From an uncultured Nocardiaceae bacterium (GTDB taxonomy: Bacteria > Actinomycetota > Actinomycetes > Mycobacteriales > Mycobacteriaceae), in NCBI GenBank assembly GCA_936936565.1, contig CAKZIX010000125.1:15910-79909 (forward strand): a stretch of DNA of 64,000 nucleotides, in the 5' to 3' direction. Below the pieces are notes generated by a model. The model saw only the letters and a list, made by a program, of their open reading frames with translations. It searched no databases and had not been told where the DNA came from. The translations under genes and the position numbers were made by a program. Of this stretch, positions 8,624-15,600 are shown in pieces; position 1 is the stretch's first letter; each line of letters starts with the position of its first letter.

Positions 8624-9796
8624 ATGGCCAGCATCTACACCCGACCACGCAAGGACGGCACCGTCGCCGTCCAGCTCAAGTGGCGCCGAAACGGGTCGTG
8701 GGAGAGCGTGACGTTCGACGACTACGCGACCGCGGTCGAGTACCAGAAGCTCATCGACCGGGTCGGCGCCGAGCAGATGCTGAAGGTGCTCGCCGCGAAG
8801 ACGGGCGTCACACAGGGCCGCGACGAGCCCTCGATCGAGGCGTGGTGCACCCGATACGTGAAGAACCTCACCGGCGTCTCCACGGGCACCCGGTCCGACT
8901 ACGAGCGCTACATCCGCAACGACCTCGCAGTCATCGGGCCGTTGCCGCTGTCGGTCGTGATGGACGGCGAAACGATCCCCGGCTGGGTGAACGGGCTCCA
9001 GACCAAGGGCAACGCACCGAAAACGATCTGGAACAAGCACGGATTCCTGTCCGGCGCGCTGTCGGCTGCGGTGCCGAAGTACCTGCCCCGCAACCCGTGC
9101 GACGACACCCGTCTCCCGCAGCGCGACGATGCCGAGATGGTGTTCCTCGAGGCAGTCGAGTATGCCGCGCTCCGAGGCGCGATGACCGACCGCTGGAAAC
9201 CGATCACCGACTTTCTCGTCATGTCCGGCGCGCGATTCGGTGAGGTGACCGCGCTCACCGTCGCCGACATCGACTCCGACAAACTGACTTGCCGAATCAA
9301 CAAGGCATGGAAGTCGACCGGCAACTCACGCCGCCCGGAGCTCGGCCCGCCGAAGACGAAGAAGTCCAAGCGCACCATCAACATTCCCGCCGAGGCGATC
9401 GACCTGCTGAACCTCGACCGCGCACCAGGGGAGCTGCTGTTCCACACGACGGCCGGAAAGAACGCCGGCCCGCGTACGCCGATCCTGCGGCACCTGTATC
9501 TGCAGGCGTGGACGCGGACCCTGGCGAAGCTGCAGCGTCCGGGCCCCGATGGCAAGGTCGGCGACCCGCTCCACGGGAAGCGGCCACGCCCACACGATCT
9601 GCGCCACACCTGCGTGTCCTGGATGATCCACGAGGGCGTCAACTTCAAGGCCATCCAAGAGCACCTCGGCCACGAGTCGATCACCACCACGATGGATCGC
9701 TACGGACACCTCGACCGCGAAGCAGGTGCCCGGGCGGCGGCCGCAATCTCGAACCGGCTCAAGTCCGTGGCCGCGGGAGATGAAGACGACGAGTAG
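8624..9796 (+). CDS. Phage tyrosine integrase
   Basis: A 390-residue tyrosine recombinase that would insert and excise the prophage at ssrA. The N-terminal 60 residues hold a small beta-rich arm-binding type domain (basic strand VQLKWRRNGSWESVTF), residues 70-160 a core-binding domain, and the rest the catalytic domain. The active-site residues are visible: Arg204 (SGARFGEV), His324-x-x-Arg327 (HDLRH), His350 (LGHES) and Tyr360 (MDRYGHL). The ATG at 8624 has a GAGAGG ribosome site; the frame is open from 8453 inside ssrA, which cannot be translated region. Strand and position match a left-end integrase. Confidence 0.95.
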   Translation: MASIYTRPRKDGTVAVQLKWRRNGSWESVTFDDYATAVEYQKLIDRVGAEQMLKVLAAKTGVTQGRDEPSIEAWCTRYVKNLTGVSTGTRSDYERYIRNDLAVIGPLPLSVVMDGETIPGWVNGLQTKGNAPKTIWNKHGFLSGALSAAVPKYLPRNPCDDTRLPQRDDAEMVFLEAVEYAALRGAMTDRWKPITDFLVMSGARFGEVTALTVADIDSDKLTCRINKAWKSTGNSRRPELGPPKTKKSKRTINIPAEAIDLLNLDRAPGELLFHTTAGKNAGPRTPILRHLYLQAWTRTLAKLQRPGPDGKVGDPLHGKRPRPHDLRHTCVSWMIHEGVNFKAIQEHLGHESITTTMDRYGHLDREAGARAAAAISNRLKSVAAGDEDDE

Positions 9797-9802
9797 GCCA
9801 GT

Positions 9803-10231
9803 TCAGCAGACTCCGTCGATCGCGTCCCGCGCTCCGGCGACGGTCTCGTCCCGCTCTTTCGCCGATGCCGAACGCCACTGCGGCGACGCGGCTTCCAAGT
9901 AGGCGATCAACTTGTCCACGGCATCGGAACTCGTGACGGCCGGATCCGCGGTCTTGGCGAAATCGATCCACTTCAGCGCATCCCTGCATGCCTGCGCACG
10001 ATCGGCGTTCACCGCACTCGCGGGCGCCGGCGGCGCGACCGACGAGGACGGGAGCGCGGCCGACGCCGGCGGACGGAGCGCGGACGAAGTTGGCACACCT
10101 GTCGCGCCCGGCGGCTCGGTGCTGGTCGCCGCGACGTCAACGGTTGTACCGCTGCTACCGCCGCTCGACTCGGTCGCCGAGCATCCGCCAAGAATCAGCG
10201 CTGCCGCGGCGGCGGCGATAATTGCACGCAC
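9803..10231 (-). CDS. Small secreted lipoprotein
   Basis: A 142-residue protein with a clear lipoprotein signal: Arg2, a run of alanines, then LILGGC with Cys17 as the lipidated residue. A Ser/Thr/Pro-rich linker of about 55 residues follows, then a folded-looking helical domain with two cysteines (Cys in QACRDALK and the C-terminal Cys). No family is recognised. It lies next to the integrase on the opposite strand, in the part of a prophage that is normally active in the lysogen. Surface lipoproteins in this position often block superinfection, but that role is only an inference here. Confidence 0.8.
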   Translation of the reverse strand: MRAIIAAAAAALILGGCSATESSGGSSGTTVDVAATSTEPPGATGVPTSSALRPPASAALPSSSVAPPAPASAVNADRAQACRDALKWIDFAKTADPAVTSSDAVDKLIAYLEAASPQWRSASAKERDETVAGARDAIDGVC

Positions 10232-10311
10232 GATTTCCTCCCCACAGATAACGCATGGCCGGGTGCCCGCAGCGATGTTGTATCAGGCAAACACCGCTTG
10301 CACGGAGCGAA

Positions 10312-10878
10312 TCACGAATTCGGTGGAAGAGGCCGCGCTCCCCGATCGACCGTGCTTTTGAAGGTCTCCCAGGCGCGCGCCCAAGGGAAACGATCGACCG
10401 CTGCAGCGCCACCGCCTGGTTCTGGCTGCTCGTAGACGTCGTCGCCGACGAGCATCGTCACCCCCCAGTCCGAGAGGTTGCGGATCGCGGCCTGGACGGC
10501 GGGAAAGCTGATCAACGGCTTGTTCGCAGCGGGGACGGCGACGATCGGAAGGCCGCGGCCGAACCCCTCGACGAGCAGGCCCAGCGGCAAGGTGTCGGAA
10601 ATCCCTGCCGCCCACTTCGCGAGCGAGTTGCAGGTGAGCGGTGCGACGATCAGCCCGGCCGGCGGCGGGACGGCGTCGGGGTCGCCGGGGCGCTTGTACT
10701 CGCTGCGCACCGGATACCCGGTCTTGGCTTCCAGGGCTTCTGCGTCGATGAACTTGCGGCCGTCGGGCGAGGCAACCACGCAGACGGTCCATTCCTCGGC
10801 GTGTACGAGGTCGATCAGCCGGTCGACGTAAGCGGCCATCGGGGAGCCGGTGACGAGGACATGCACGACGTTGGTCAT
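10312..10878 (-). CDS. Flavoprotein of the phosphopantothenoylcysteine decarboxylase (PPCDC) fold
   Basis: A 188-residue homo-oligomeric flavin-containing Cys decarboxylase-type protein. The FMN-binding start VVHVLVTGSP, the substrate-loop region LIVAPLTCNSLAKWAAG and PIVAVPAAN fit the fold. In true PPCDC the central motif is PASANT; here it reads PLTCNS, so the usual decarboxylation of a cysteine residue is not assured. An in-frame ATG at 10887 is an alternative start. The gene starts about 20 nt after the stop of the XRE gene, so the two form an operon, an arrangement repeated many times in actinobacterial genomes with unknown purpose. The small protein encoded divergently nearby has no cysteine, so it is not an obvious substrate. 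Confidence 0.8.
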   Translation of the reverse strand: MTNVVHVLVTGSPMAAYVDRLIDLVHAEEWTVCVVASPDGRKFIDAEALEAKTGYPVRSEYKRPGDPDAVPPPAGLIVAPLTCNSLAKWAAGISDTLPLGLLVEGFGRGLPIVAVPAANKPLISFPAVQAAIRNLSDWGVTMLVGDDVYEQPEPGGGAAAVDRFPWARAWETFKSTVDRGARPLPPNS

Positions 10879-10898
10879 GGCGCCCATCGTGGCAGGGC

Positions 10899-12092
10899 TC
10901 AGGTCACGCCGCACCACGCCGCGAACACCCGCACGGATTCCGTGGCGCGCGTTTCCGCCCGCGCGAGCTGGCGCACGGTTTCGTGCACCATCGGATGGAA
11001 ACGGGTTTGCGCCGGCGCCGTCGCCTTGGCCTTCTGCAGTGACTTCAACGCCGACTTGCGGTCGCCGTGCAGCAGAAAGCCGCGGGCCAGGTCGATGTAG
11101 TAGTGCCCGACACGGGACTTCGGCGCGTTCGGGCCGATCCGGACGGACTCGGATCGCTTCACGGCCTCGGTGCCGTTCATCATCTCGACGGGCAGGCCCA
11201 CCGACCAGAAGCCTACGTTGGTCGGTCCGAACGCCAGCCGGTACAAGTCGTTGTCGCCGACGCGGGTCGCGGTCTCCTGCGCTTCGGCGAGGTGACCCTC
11301 GGCGAGATCCGCGTCACCGGCCCGGGCTGCGGCGAGCGCGGACTGTAGATGCAGGCTGCCCCACACCGACAGGACTGCGGCCGAGCCGCGCGCAATCTTC
11401 GGTTCCACGTCGGCGCGGTGCCGCTCGAGGTAGCGCAGCGCGCCGTTCCAGTCGGCGTTGGTGATCAGCTCGGACCCGCGCAGGTAATGACCGGTGGCGA
11501 CGGCGAGTTCGTCGCCGGATCGTTCGGCGGCCCACTGGAATCGGTCGACCGCCATCGTGGCGAGGTCGCCGTAGCCGAGCTTGTAGGTGATGGCCTTCGC
11601 TGCCGCATACGCCTCGGCGAGCAGCAAGTAGGCCCGGTCGCGGTCGTGGCCGGTCCACGTGAAGACGGCGGCGCGCAGTTCGGCGAGCAGTCCCGGTAGT
11701 TCTTCGCCGAGCTGGGCAAGGTTGACCGAGCGGCGGTGCTCGCCGGCCCGGGCGACGCCCTTGGCGAGTTCGTCCAAGGGCCGGATATCGACGCCATCTT
11801 CGGGCTCGACTTGGAACGCTGTCAGCTCGCGGCGGATCGGCGCGATGGTGGCGTGCAGGCGGCGTTCGTCGGCGTTCTTGCGCGCGTACGGCAGGCCGAT
11901 GAGTTCGCCCGCGCTGAGGTTGAGCGCGGTCGCGCACGCCGACACGAAAGCCTGAGTCGCGGGCGCGATTTCTTGCTCGACCTTTTTGACCAGGCTGGGT
12001 GACACTCTCGCTTCACGAGCGAGACGTTCCTGGGACCAGCCGCGTAGGTTGCGTTCCTCGCGCACGCGCTGGCCGACCGATTCCTCGGGCAT
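10899..12092 (-). CDS. XRE-family regulator with a TPR-like C-terminal region
   Basis: A 397-residue protein. Residues 7-60 form a helix-turn-helix of the XRE type (GWSQERLAREARVSPSLVKK). The remaining 330 residues are a series of paired helices rich in alanine and leucine (for example DRDRAYLLLAEAYAAAKAI and GHYLRGSELITNADWNGALR), read as a tetratricopeptide-like ligand or peptide sensing region. I start at the ATG at 12092; the frame stays open for another 130 codons but those residues are not family-like. It is co-transcribed with the flavoprotein gene and divergent from a 58-residue gene at 12224. Confidence 0.85.
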   Translation of the reverse strand: MPEESVGQRVREERNLRGWSQERLAREARVSPSLVKKVEQEIAPATQAFVSACATALNLSAGELIGLPYARKNADERRLHATIAPIRRELTAFQVEPEDGVDIRPLDELAKGVARAGEHRRSVNLAQLGEELPGLLAELRAAVFTWTGHDRDRAYLLLAEAYAAAKAITYKLGYGDLATMAVDRFQWAAERSGDELAVATGHYLRGSELITNADWNGALRYLERHRADVEPKIARGSAAVLSVWGSLHLQSALAAARAGDADLAEGHLAEAQETATRVGDNDLYRLAFGPTNVGFWSVGLPVEMMNGTEAVKRSESVRIGPNAPKSRVGHYYIDLARGFLLHGDRKSALKSLQKAKATAPAQTRFHPMVHETVRQLARAETRATESVRVFAAWCGVT

Positions 12093-12223
12093 CCACCAAC
12101 TGTAGGTGCCATCGGGGGACGGCGGGGCACTGCCGACTGCCGGGATTTGTCCCTTCTTTGTCAGTTCGGGAGGTTTCGCGCCCGTAGCGTCCACGTCGCA
12201 GGGTTGGACGGATGGGGTTGGCA

Positions 12224-12400
12224 ATGACCAAAGAGCAAGTGTCGGATCAGTTGCGCGCCGTGACGATGATCGCGAACGCGAATCGCAACGAGTTGGAGAA
12301 AGCCATGCGCGTGTGGCCGCTGAGCGTGCGTCTCGGCGCTGCGCTCGCACTGTACGAGCTGGCCACAGAGGTTCGCGCAGCGGCCATTCGGGGGGATTGA
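12224..12400 (+). CDS. Small conserved-type protein divergent from the XRE gene
   Basis: Fifty-eight residues, mostly helical (QLRAVTMIANANRNELEKAM and GAALALYELATEVRAAA), with no cysteine and no signal sequence. An upstream in-frame ATG at 12212 would add four residues. It is divergent from the XRE gene with about 130 nt between the starts and is followed by its own hairpin terminator. No function is recognised; its position suggests that it belongs to the XRE/flavoprotein module. Confidence 0.65.
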   Translation: MTKEQVSDQLRAVTMIANANRNELEKAMRVWPLSVRLGAALALYELATEVRAAAIRGD

Positions 12401-12401
12401 C

Positions 12402-12443
12402 CTGGGCCGCGCGAGGTGGAGAGAGGCCCTTCGCGCGGCCCAG
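12402..12443 (+). terminator. Hairpin terminator after the small XRE-linked gene
   Basis: A 13-bp perfect stem (12402-12414 with 12431-12443) with GG/CC pairs continuing into a loop of about 12 nt. It starts two bases after the stop of the 12224 gene. No U-tract follows. Confidence 0.7.
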
Positions 12444-12488
12444 TACCAAGCCGGAATATGGGTGAAGTCCCCATGTTGGATAGACCAC

Positions 12489-12494
12489 TTGACA
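12489..12494 (+). promoter_or_regulatory. Candidate -35 element for the 12621 gene
   Basis: A consensus TTGACA lies in the 220-nt gap 12401-12620, which is also visibly richer in A and T than its surroundings. The hexamer 17 bp downstream (CAGACT) is a poor -10. The leader would be about 100 nt. Apart from this element and the terminator at 12402-12443, nothing else is seen in the gap. Confidence 0.35.
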
Positions 12495-12620
12495 GCCTTC
12501 GCGTTACGTCACAGACTGGTAACGCGATCGCACATTTCGACAGACGAACGAACCTACTGGGTCGGGGCCTGGGGGCTTAACAATGCAGCACGCGCAACGA
12601 CGCGCAGATCATCCGGTGGC

Positions 12621-13001
12621 ATGATGCGATCAGCCTTCGCATGCCCACGTTTGACGGCAACGCCAGAAGAACTGGCAGCACTCGGAATCATCATCGCCGA
12701 GCCAAAGGGAAGCGTCATCTACGCCGAGCACGGCAACTCGGTCGTAGCTGAGATTGGCGCAATAGTGGTGCAAGGCAATGAAATCCGCGTCTTTCCGCGC
12801 GAGCGGCTGAGCGAAGAATACCGGCGCCAGTTGGTGGGAGCCGCTGAGTCGGCAGTCTGGGAACGTCCGCGCAAAAGCGACGGGTGGCGATACGGCGGCG
12901 GAAAATGGACGATGTTCCTGCTGGCGTACGCGAGCGATTTGGACGTAGTAGCGCTCGCTATACGTGCTTCTCGTCGGCGAGCGAGTACGGAGACCTTATA
13001 G
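12621..13001 (+). CDS. Hypothetical protein next to the phage repressor
   Basis: 126 residues from the first of two adjacent ATG codons, preceded by GGTGG. The frame is open back to 12462, but those residues lie across the promoter-like gap. The protein starts with LTATPEELAALGIIIAEPKG, has a central beta-rich part (SVIYAEHGNSVVAEIGAIVV) and ends in a basic tail. No family is recognised. Its last 44 bases overlap the 3' end of the convergent repressor gene. Expression together with the repressor region could mean a lysogeny-linked role, such as an immunity or anti-repressor function, but nothing in the sequence shows this. Confidence 0.6.
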   Translation: MMRSAFACPRLTATPEELAALGIIIAEPKGSVIYAEHGNSVVAEIGAIVVQGNEIRVFPRERLSEEYRRQLVGAAESAVWERPRKSDGWRYGGGKWTMFLLAYASDLDVVALAIRASRRRASTETL

Positions 13002-13269
13002 CGCGCGTGACCTGGGAATTCGACTTAGATGCATAGATCTTGACGATGAAGTCTTCCGGATCGACGTTGAGAGCGATTGCAACCTTCTCGATCTGCGTAA
13101 CGTCGATTGCGGTCTCGCCGTTTTCGATCTTGCTGTACGTGGCGCGAGGAATCCCGGCTAGCTCGTAAACCTGCTGCTGGGTAAGTCCAGCGTCCTCGCG
13201 TTGCGCCCGGATCATCCGGGCGGCGGCCTGGTTGATCGCGGACTCGGCATCACGCGCTGCTTGTGGCAT
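12958..13269 (-). CDS. Phage repressor-like XRE protein
   Basis: A 103-residue protein with a central helix-turn-helix at about residues 18-75 (DAGLTQQQVYELAGIPRATY, then KIENGETAIDVTQIEKVA). It is the only leftward regulator facing the start of the long early operon, so it is the probable lysogeny repressor. The ATG at 13269 is only about seven bases after a -10-like TAGGCT on the minus strand (13277-13282; -35-like TAGTCA at 13300-13305, 17-bp spacer), so the transcript may be leaderless. A CCATATGG palindrome lies inside this promoter and could be its operator. Confidence 0.85.
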   Translation of the reverse strand: MPQAARDAESAINQAAARMIRAQREDAGLTQQQVYELAGIPRATYSKIENGETAIDVTQIEKVAIALNVDPEDFIVKIYASKSNSQVTRAIRSPYSLADEKHV

Positions 13270-13276
13270 GCCATCA

Positions 13277-13305
13277 AGCCTATCCCCATATGGAGCGCCT
13301 GACTA
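13277..13305 (-). promoter_or_regulatory. Repressor promoter with CCATATGG operator candidate
   Basis: On the minus strand, TAGTCA (13300-13305), a 17-bp spacer and TAGGCT (13277-13282) make a reasonable promoter for the repressor gene. The 8-bp palindrome CCATATGG (13286-13293) sits in the spacer, inside the longer string CCCCATATGGA (13284-13294), which recurs in front of the HTH gene at the right end of the prophage. Confidence 0.5.
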
Positions 13306-13346
13306 GGCCACAGTCCTGGACTCTCGAACAGTGTGCGCCGACATCG

Positions 13347-13375
13347 TTGCGCAGTCTCTGTTTAGGGAGTACGTT
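13347..13375 (+). promoter_or_regulatory. Early rightward promoter
   Basis: TTGCGC (13347-13352), a 17-bp spacer and TACGTT (13370-13375) lie just before the GTG at 13383. Transcription would begin at or next to that GTG, so the first early mRNA is probably leaderless. A TATA-centred relative of the operator (TCCTATATGGA, 13389-13399) overlaps the first codons. Confidence 0.5.
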
Positions 13376-13382
13376 CACAAGC

Positions 13383-13643
13383 GTGAGTTCCTATATGGAG
13401 AGTCCGCAGAGGCCGAACAGCCTCGAGGGCGTGATCGCTGGAAACGTCCGCGCGGAGATGGCGCGAAAGATGGTGGCGCAGAAGGAAATGGCCGCCGCCA
13501 TCGGTATGTCGTCGTCGGCTTTCAGCGACCTGTACAACGGCACGCGGCCGTTCCGCCTAGCAACGCTGGACCGGATCGCTGATGTGCTCGGCGTCGACAT
13601 CGCTGTCATCGTGCGCGGAGACGCCGCCAGGGGTGCCGAGTGA
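13383..13643 (+). CDS. Cro-like helix-turn-helix protein
   Basis: 86 residues from the GTG at 13383 (82 from an ATG at 13395). A helix-turn-helix is clear in the middle: KMVAQKEMAAAIGMSSSAF followed by the recognition-helix region SDLYNGTRPFRLATLDRIAD and VLGVDIAVIV. It is divergent from the repressor and is the first gene of the early operon, the classic place of a Cro-type antagonist. The GTG is favoured because a promoter ends eight bases before it; the only purine-rich site (AGGGAG) is too far from either start. Confidence 0.8.
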   Translation: MSSYMESPQRPNSLEGVIAGNVRAEMARKMVAQKEMAAAIGMSSSAFSDLYNGTRPFRLATLDRIADVLGVDIAVIVRGDAARGAE

Positions 13644-13900
13644 GCACCGGCGCGCTGGCGCCCGCTCAGGAGTGGAAAGTCCACGAGATCGCCAGGCGTA
13701 TGCGCCGGTCGACCCAGTTCGTCTACGCCGAGATCCGCCGGCACCACCTCGCCGCGGTGAAGGTCGGACGCGGGTGGTTGATCACCGAAGCCGACTACCA
13801 GAAGTACCTCGCGGACCGTCGCACAACGGTCGTCGATCCGGTGCACCGGTCGGGACTCAGCAAACGATCGCGGGCGCGGCTCGCACGAGGGCAGGTGTGA
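13640..13900 (+). CDS. Excisionase-like winged helix-turn-helix protein
   Basis: 86 residues starting at a GTG that overlaps the previous stop (GTGA). The text KVHEIARRMRRSTQFVYAEI, then VKVGRGWLITEADYQKYL, is the MerR/Xis-type DNA-binding fold used by excisionases and related phage regulators. The C-terminal tail is basic. It would direct excision together with the integrase, or act as an early regulator; the sequence does not decide between these. Confidence 0.75.
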   Translation: MSTGALAPAQEWKVHEIARRMRRSTQFVYAEIRRHHLAAVKVGRGWLITEADYQKYLADRRTTVVDPVHRSGLSKRSRARLARGQV

Positions 13901-13901
13901 C

Positions 13902-13997
13902 ATGTACGAAATCCGTTGGCTCATTGAGCAATTCATCTATCCCGCGCCATTGCCGCTCGTGCGCTACTTCGCGCCATTCATGACGTGGACGTGGTGA
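13902..13997 (+). CDS. Very small hydrophobic/aromatic protein
   Basis: 31 residues (starts MYEIRWLIEQFIYP, ends APFMTWTW), rich in tryptophan, phenylalanine and proline. The ATG lies one base after the excisionase-like stop and its own TGA overlaps the GTG of the next gene, which supports translation. Function unknown; the composition suggests a membrane-associated peptide. Confidence 0.55.
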   Translation: MYEIRWLIEQFIYPAPLPLVRYFAPFMTWTW

Positions 13998-14698
13998 GCA
14001 TGTACGAGCACCTCACCGACGCACAGCGCGCCGAAATCCGGGCGATCGTGCGCGAGGAGATCGCGGCGGCCAGCTCGGCGGCCACCGTTATCAACGTCGT
14101 CGCAGACGGTCTCGACAGCGCCGATATCGCGCGGGTAGTGGCCCGTGCTGAGCGCCGAAAGGCGTTGGCCGCGCAGATGTCTCGCGTAACCGACTGGCCG
14201 CCGAAGAATGCCGACGACCAGCCGGTGCGGGAGGCAATCGCCGAGATGCTCGACTGGCTCGGCGCGAACATCCTCGGCGTTTCCGGGCTCGGCAAGCTGT
14301 ACGCCGAGCACTGGCAGGCGCCGGCGTTCGACACCGCCGAGTACGCGAACGAGTTCTGGAAGCGGCTACAGCTCCGCGTCGGGAACGATGGACTTCCCAG
14401 TGAGGGTGACGATCTCGTGCTCAAGGCGGCCGACGAGCAGCACGAGGCTGTGCAGAAGCGTGGAGCCGACGAGGGCGGGAGGAGCCCCGGCGTCGACCAT
14501 GTCGGCCATGTCGTCGCGCAGTCCGGCGGTGACGTCGGCTCGGGCGGGCAACTTCAGGTCTCGGAGTCCGGCGAACGGGCTGGGCTGTGTCACGAATCTT
14601 CTCCTTCGGTTGGGTGTGGCAACGCAACTGTAGGAGAGCCCACCGCCGCCGGGGGATCGTCTGGGGGTTCCCCGGCGGCGGATCGGGCGCAGCAATGA
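13994..14698 (+). CDS. Early protein sharing a motif with the tape measure C-terminus
   Basis: 234 residues from a GTG that overlaps the previous stop; an ATG lies six bases further on. Residues about 30-60 read INVVADGLDSADIARVVARA and continue with ERRKALAAQMS, nearly the same as the C-terminus of the tape measure protein (INIDARGGDPRQIARVLERA and on). At DNA level 31 of 32 bases agree (14150-14181 and 54672-54703). The middle part is helical. The last 80 residues are Gly/Ser-rich and lie antisense to a better-supported gene (14366-14593), so the true C-terminus is uncertain, although the final TGA overlaps the next ATG (ATGA). Confidence 0.65.
   Translation: MSMYEHLTDAQRAEIRAIVREEIAAASSAATVINVVADGLDSADIARVVARAERRKALAAQMSRVTDWPPKNADDQPVREAIAEMLDWLGANILGVSGLGKLYAEHWQAPAFDTAEYANEFWKRLQLRVGNDGLPSEGDDLVLKAADEQHEAVQKRGADEGGRSPGVDHVGHVVAQSGGDVGSGGQLQVSESGERAGLCHESSPSVGCGNATVGEPTAAGGSSGGSPAADRAQQ
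14366..14593 (-). CDS. Small minus-strand protein overlapping the early operon
   Basis: 75 residues on the opposite strand (starts with TQPSPFAGLRDLKLPARADV after the GTG, ends LTGKSIVPDAEL). The GTG at 14593 has an AAGGAGAAG ribosome site at ideal distance, and third codon positions are almost all G or C, as in real genes of this genome. It lies inside the 3' part of the rightward gene 13994-14698. No family is recognised. Antisense expression could temper the early operon, but this is speculation. Confidence 0.6.
   Translation of the reverse strand: MTQPSPFAGLRDLKLPARADVTAGLRDDMADMVDAGAPPALVGSTLLHSLVLLVGRLEHEIVTLTGKSIVPDAEL
14643..14681. repeat. Strong GC hairpin in the early operon
   Basis: Two perfectly complementary 12-base arms (14643-14654 and 14670-14681) with a 15-nt loop. 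It lies between the start of the minus-strand gene and the ATG at 14695, so it may be a terminator or a regulatory structure of either strand. No U-tract is present. Confidence 0.5.
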
Positions 14699-14781
14699 AC
14701 CCCGTCAAGCTCGCCGCCTACGCGTGGTTCCTCGGCATCCCGTCGGTCGCCGCCCTTCTGATCCTGTGCGGTGCGCGGTGA
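14695..14781 (+). CDS. Small single-span membrane peptide
   Basis: 28 residues: a short basic start, then a hydrophobic helix (AWFLGIPSVAALLILCGA) and a final arginine. The ATG overlaps the previous TGA and the stop overlaps the next GTG, both in the 4-nt style of this operon. Function unknown. Confidence 0.5.
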   Translation: MNPVKLAAYAWFLGIPSVAALLILCGAR

Positions 14782-15110
14782 CCGCACCGAAGTTGCCAGC
14801 CATGCAAGCCGTGCTGCTGCCCGCCGACCTGATCCGCGCGCTCGACTACGCAACGGCTGTAGTCGTGATCGGCGTCGACCCGGACACCTGCCAGGCAACC
14901 ACCTATATCCACGCGCTGACCGGCCGGTGCACCTGCGGCACCTGCGTCGACACCGTCCCGGCGTCGACGGTGTGCGACCTCCTGCTCGACGCAGCCGCCG
15001 AGATCGAGCGGGCGACGTGCCCGCCCCAGACGTCGAACGCGGTGACCCCTTATCCCGCGCCCGTCGACAGCGGGACCGCCGGGGATCGCGGGCCCGCTCC
15101 CAAACCCTAA
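14778..15110 (+). CDS. Cysteine-containing small phage protein
   Basis: 110 residues from a GTG overlapping the previous stop. A cysteine cluster GRCTCGTCVD could bind a metal ion; the N-terminal half is a helix-strand-helix arrangement (LLPADLIRALDYATAVVVIG) and the C-terminus is a Pro-rich tail. No family is recognised. It is one of many small unknown early genes. Confidence 0.7.
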   Translation: MTAPKLPAMQAVLLPADLIRALDYATAVVVIGVDPDTCQATTYIHALTGRCTCGTCVDTVPASTVCDLLLDAAAEIERATCPPQTSNAVTPYPAPVDSGTAGDRGPAPKP

Positions 15111-15181
15111 AACGCAGGCGGCCCGCCGGGGCGCATCCCAACGGGCCAGTGATCCAGCTACGAATCGAGAGGAAGTATCTC

Positions 15182-15346
15182 ATGAAGCACCGTAAGCGCG
15201 ACGGAGGCAAGACCGTCGACCAGATCCGCGCCGATCTCCGCGCGCGCATCGCCGACGAAATCGCGGCATCCTACAAGGCGCCGACCGCGGTCTACGCCGC
15301 GGTGGCCGGCCAGTGGCAGCGCGCCAGAATGGCGGTAGCGCGGTGA
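15182..15346 (+). CDS. Small basic early protein
   Basis: 54 residues with a strong GAGAGGAAG ribosome site. It starts with a lysine/arginine-rich stretch (MKHRKRDGGK) followed by one helix. A short GC hairpin lies in the 71-nt gap before it. Function unknown. Confidence 0.7.
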   Translation: MKHRKRDGGKTVDQIRADLRARIADEIAASYKAPTAVYAAVAGQWQRARMAVAR

Positions 15347-15600
15347 GCGAGCCGAAGATCGAGTACGAGTACGCCGTCCTGCTGCCGAACGGCGCGCTGC
15401 TCAACGACCGATACGCGAACGCCGGGCCGCTGATCCTCGAGCACCGGCACCTGGCCAACGAGTGGCTGAGCAGCATCCGGAAGGACGCCGAGCGCATCGG
15501 TGCCGACGTGTCCGGCGCGAAAGTAGTTGCGCGGCAGAAGATCACCATCTGGACGGACTTCGAGGACGTTCGCGACCTGCCGACGGGTGGTGACCTCTGA
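15343..15600 (+). CDS. Hypothetical early protein
   Basis: 85 residues from a GTG overlapping the previous stop. Predicted beta-rich start (KIEYEYAVLLPNGALLND) and a helix (LANEWLSSIRKDAERIG). Similar short proteins that begin with a question about a query position are common in actinophage early regions, but no named family can be assigned. It is followed by an overlapping TGATG. Confidence 0.7.
   Translation: MSEPKIEYEYAVLLPNGALLNDRYANAGPLILEHRHLANEWLSSIRKDAERIGADVSGAKVVARQKITIWTDFEDVRDLPTGGDL

Noticed and set aside
12462..12620. Upstream part of the frame of the 12621 gene
   Set aside because: Contains the promoter-like TTGACA and has no ribosome site; the double ATG at 12621 is better placed.
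14208..14633. Ser/Thr/Arg-rich open frame in the early operon
   Set aside because: Shadow of the 13994 and 14366 genes; no start signal and no motif.
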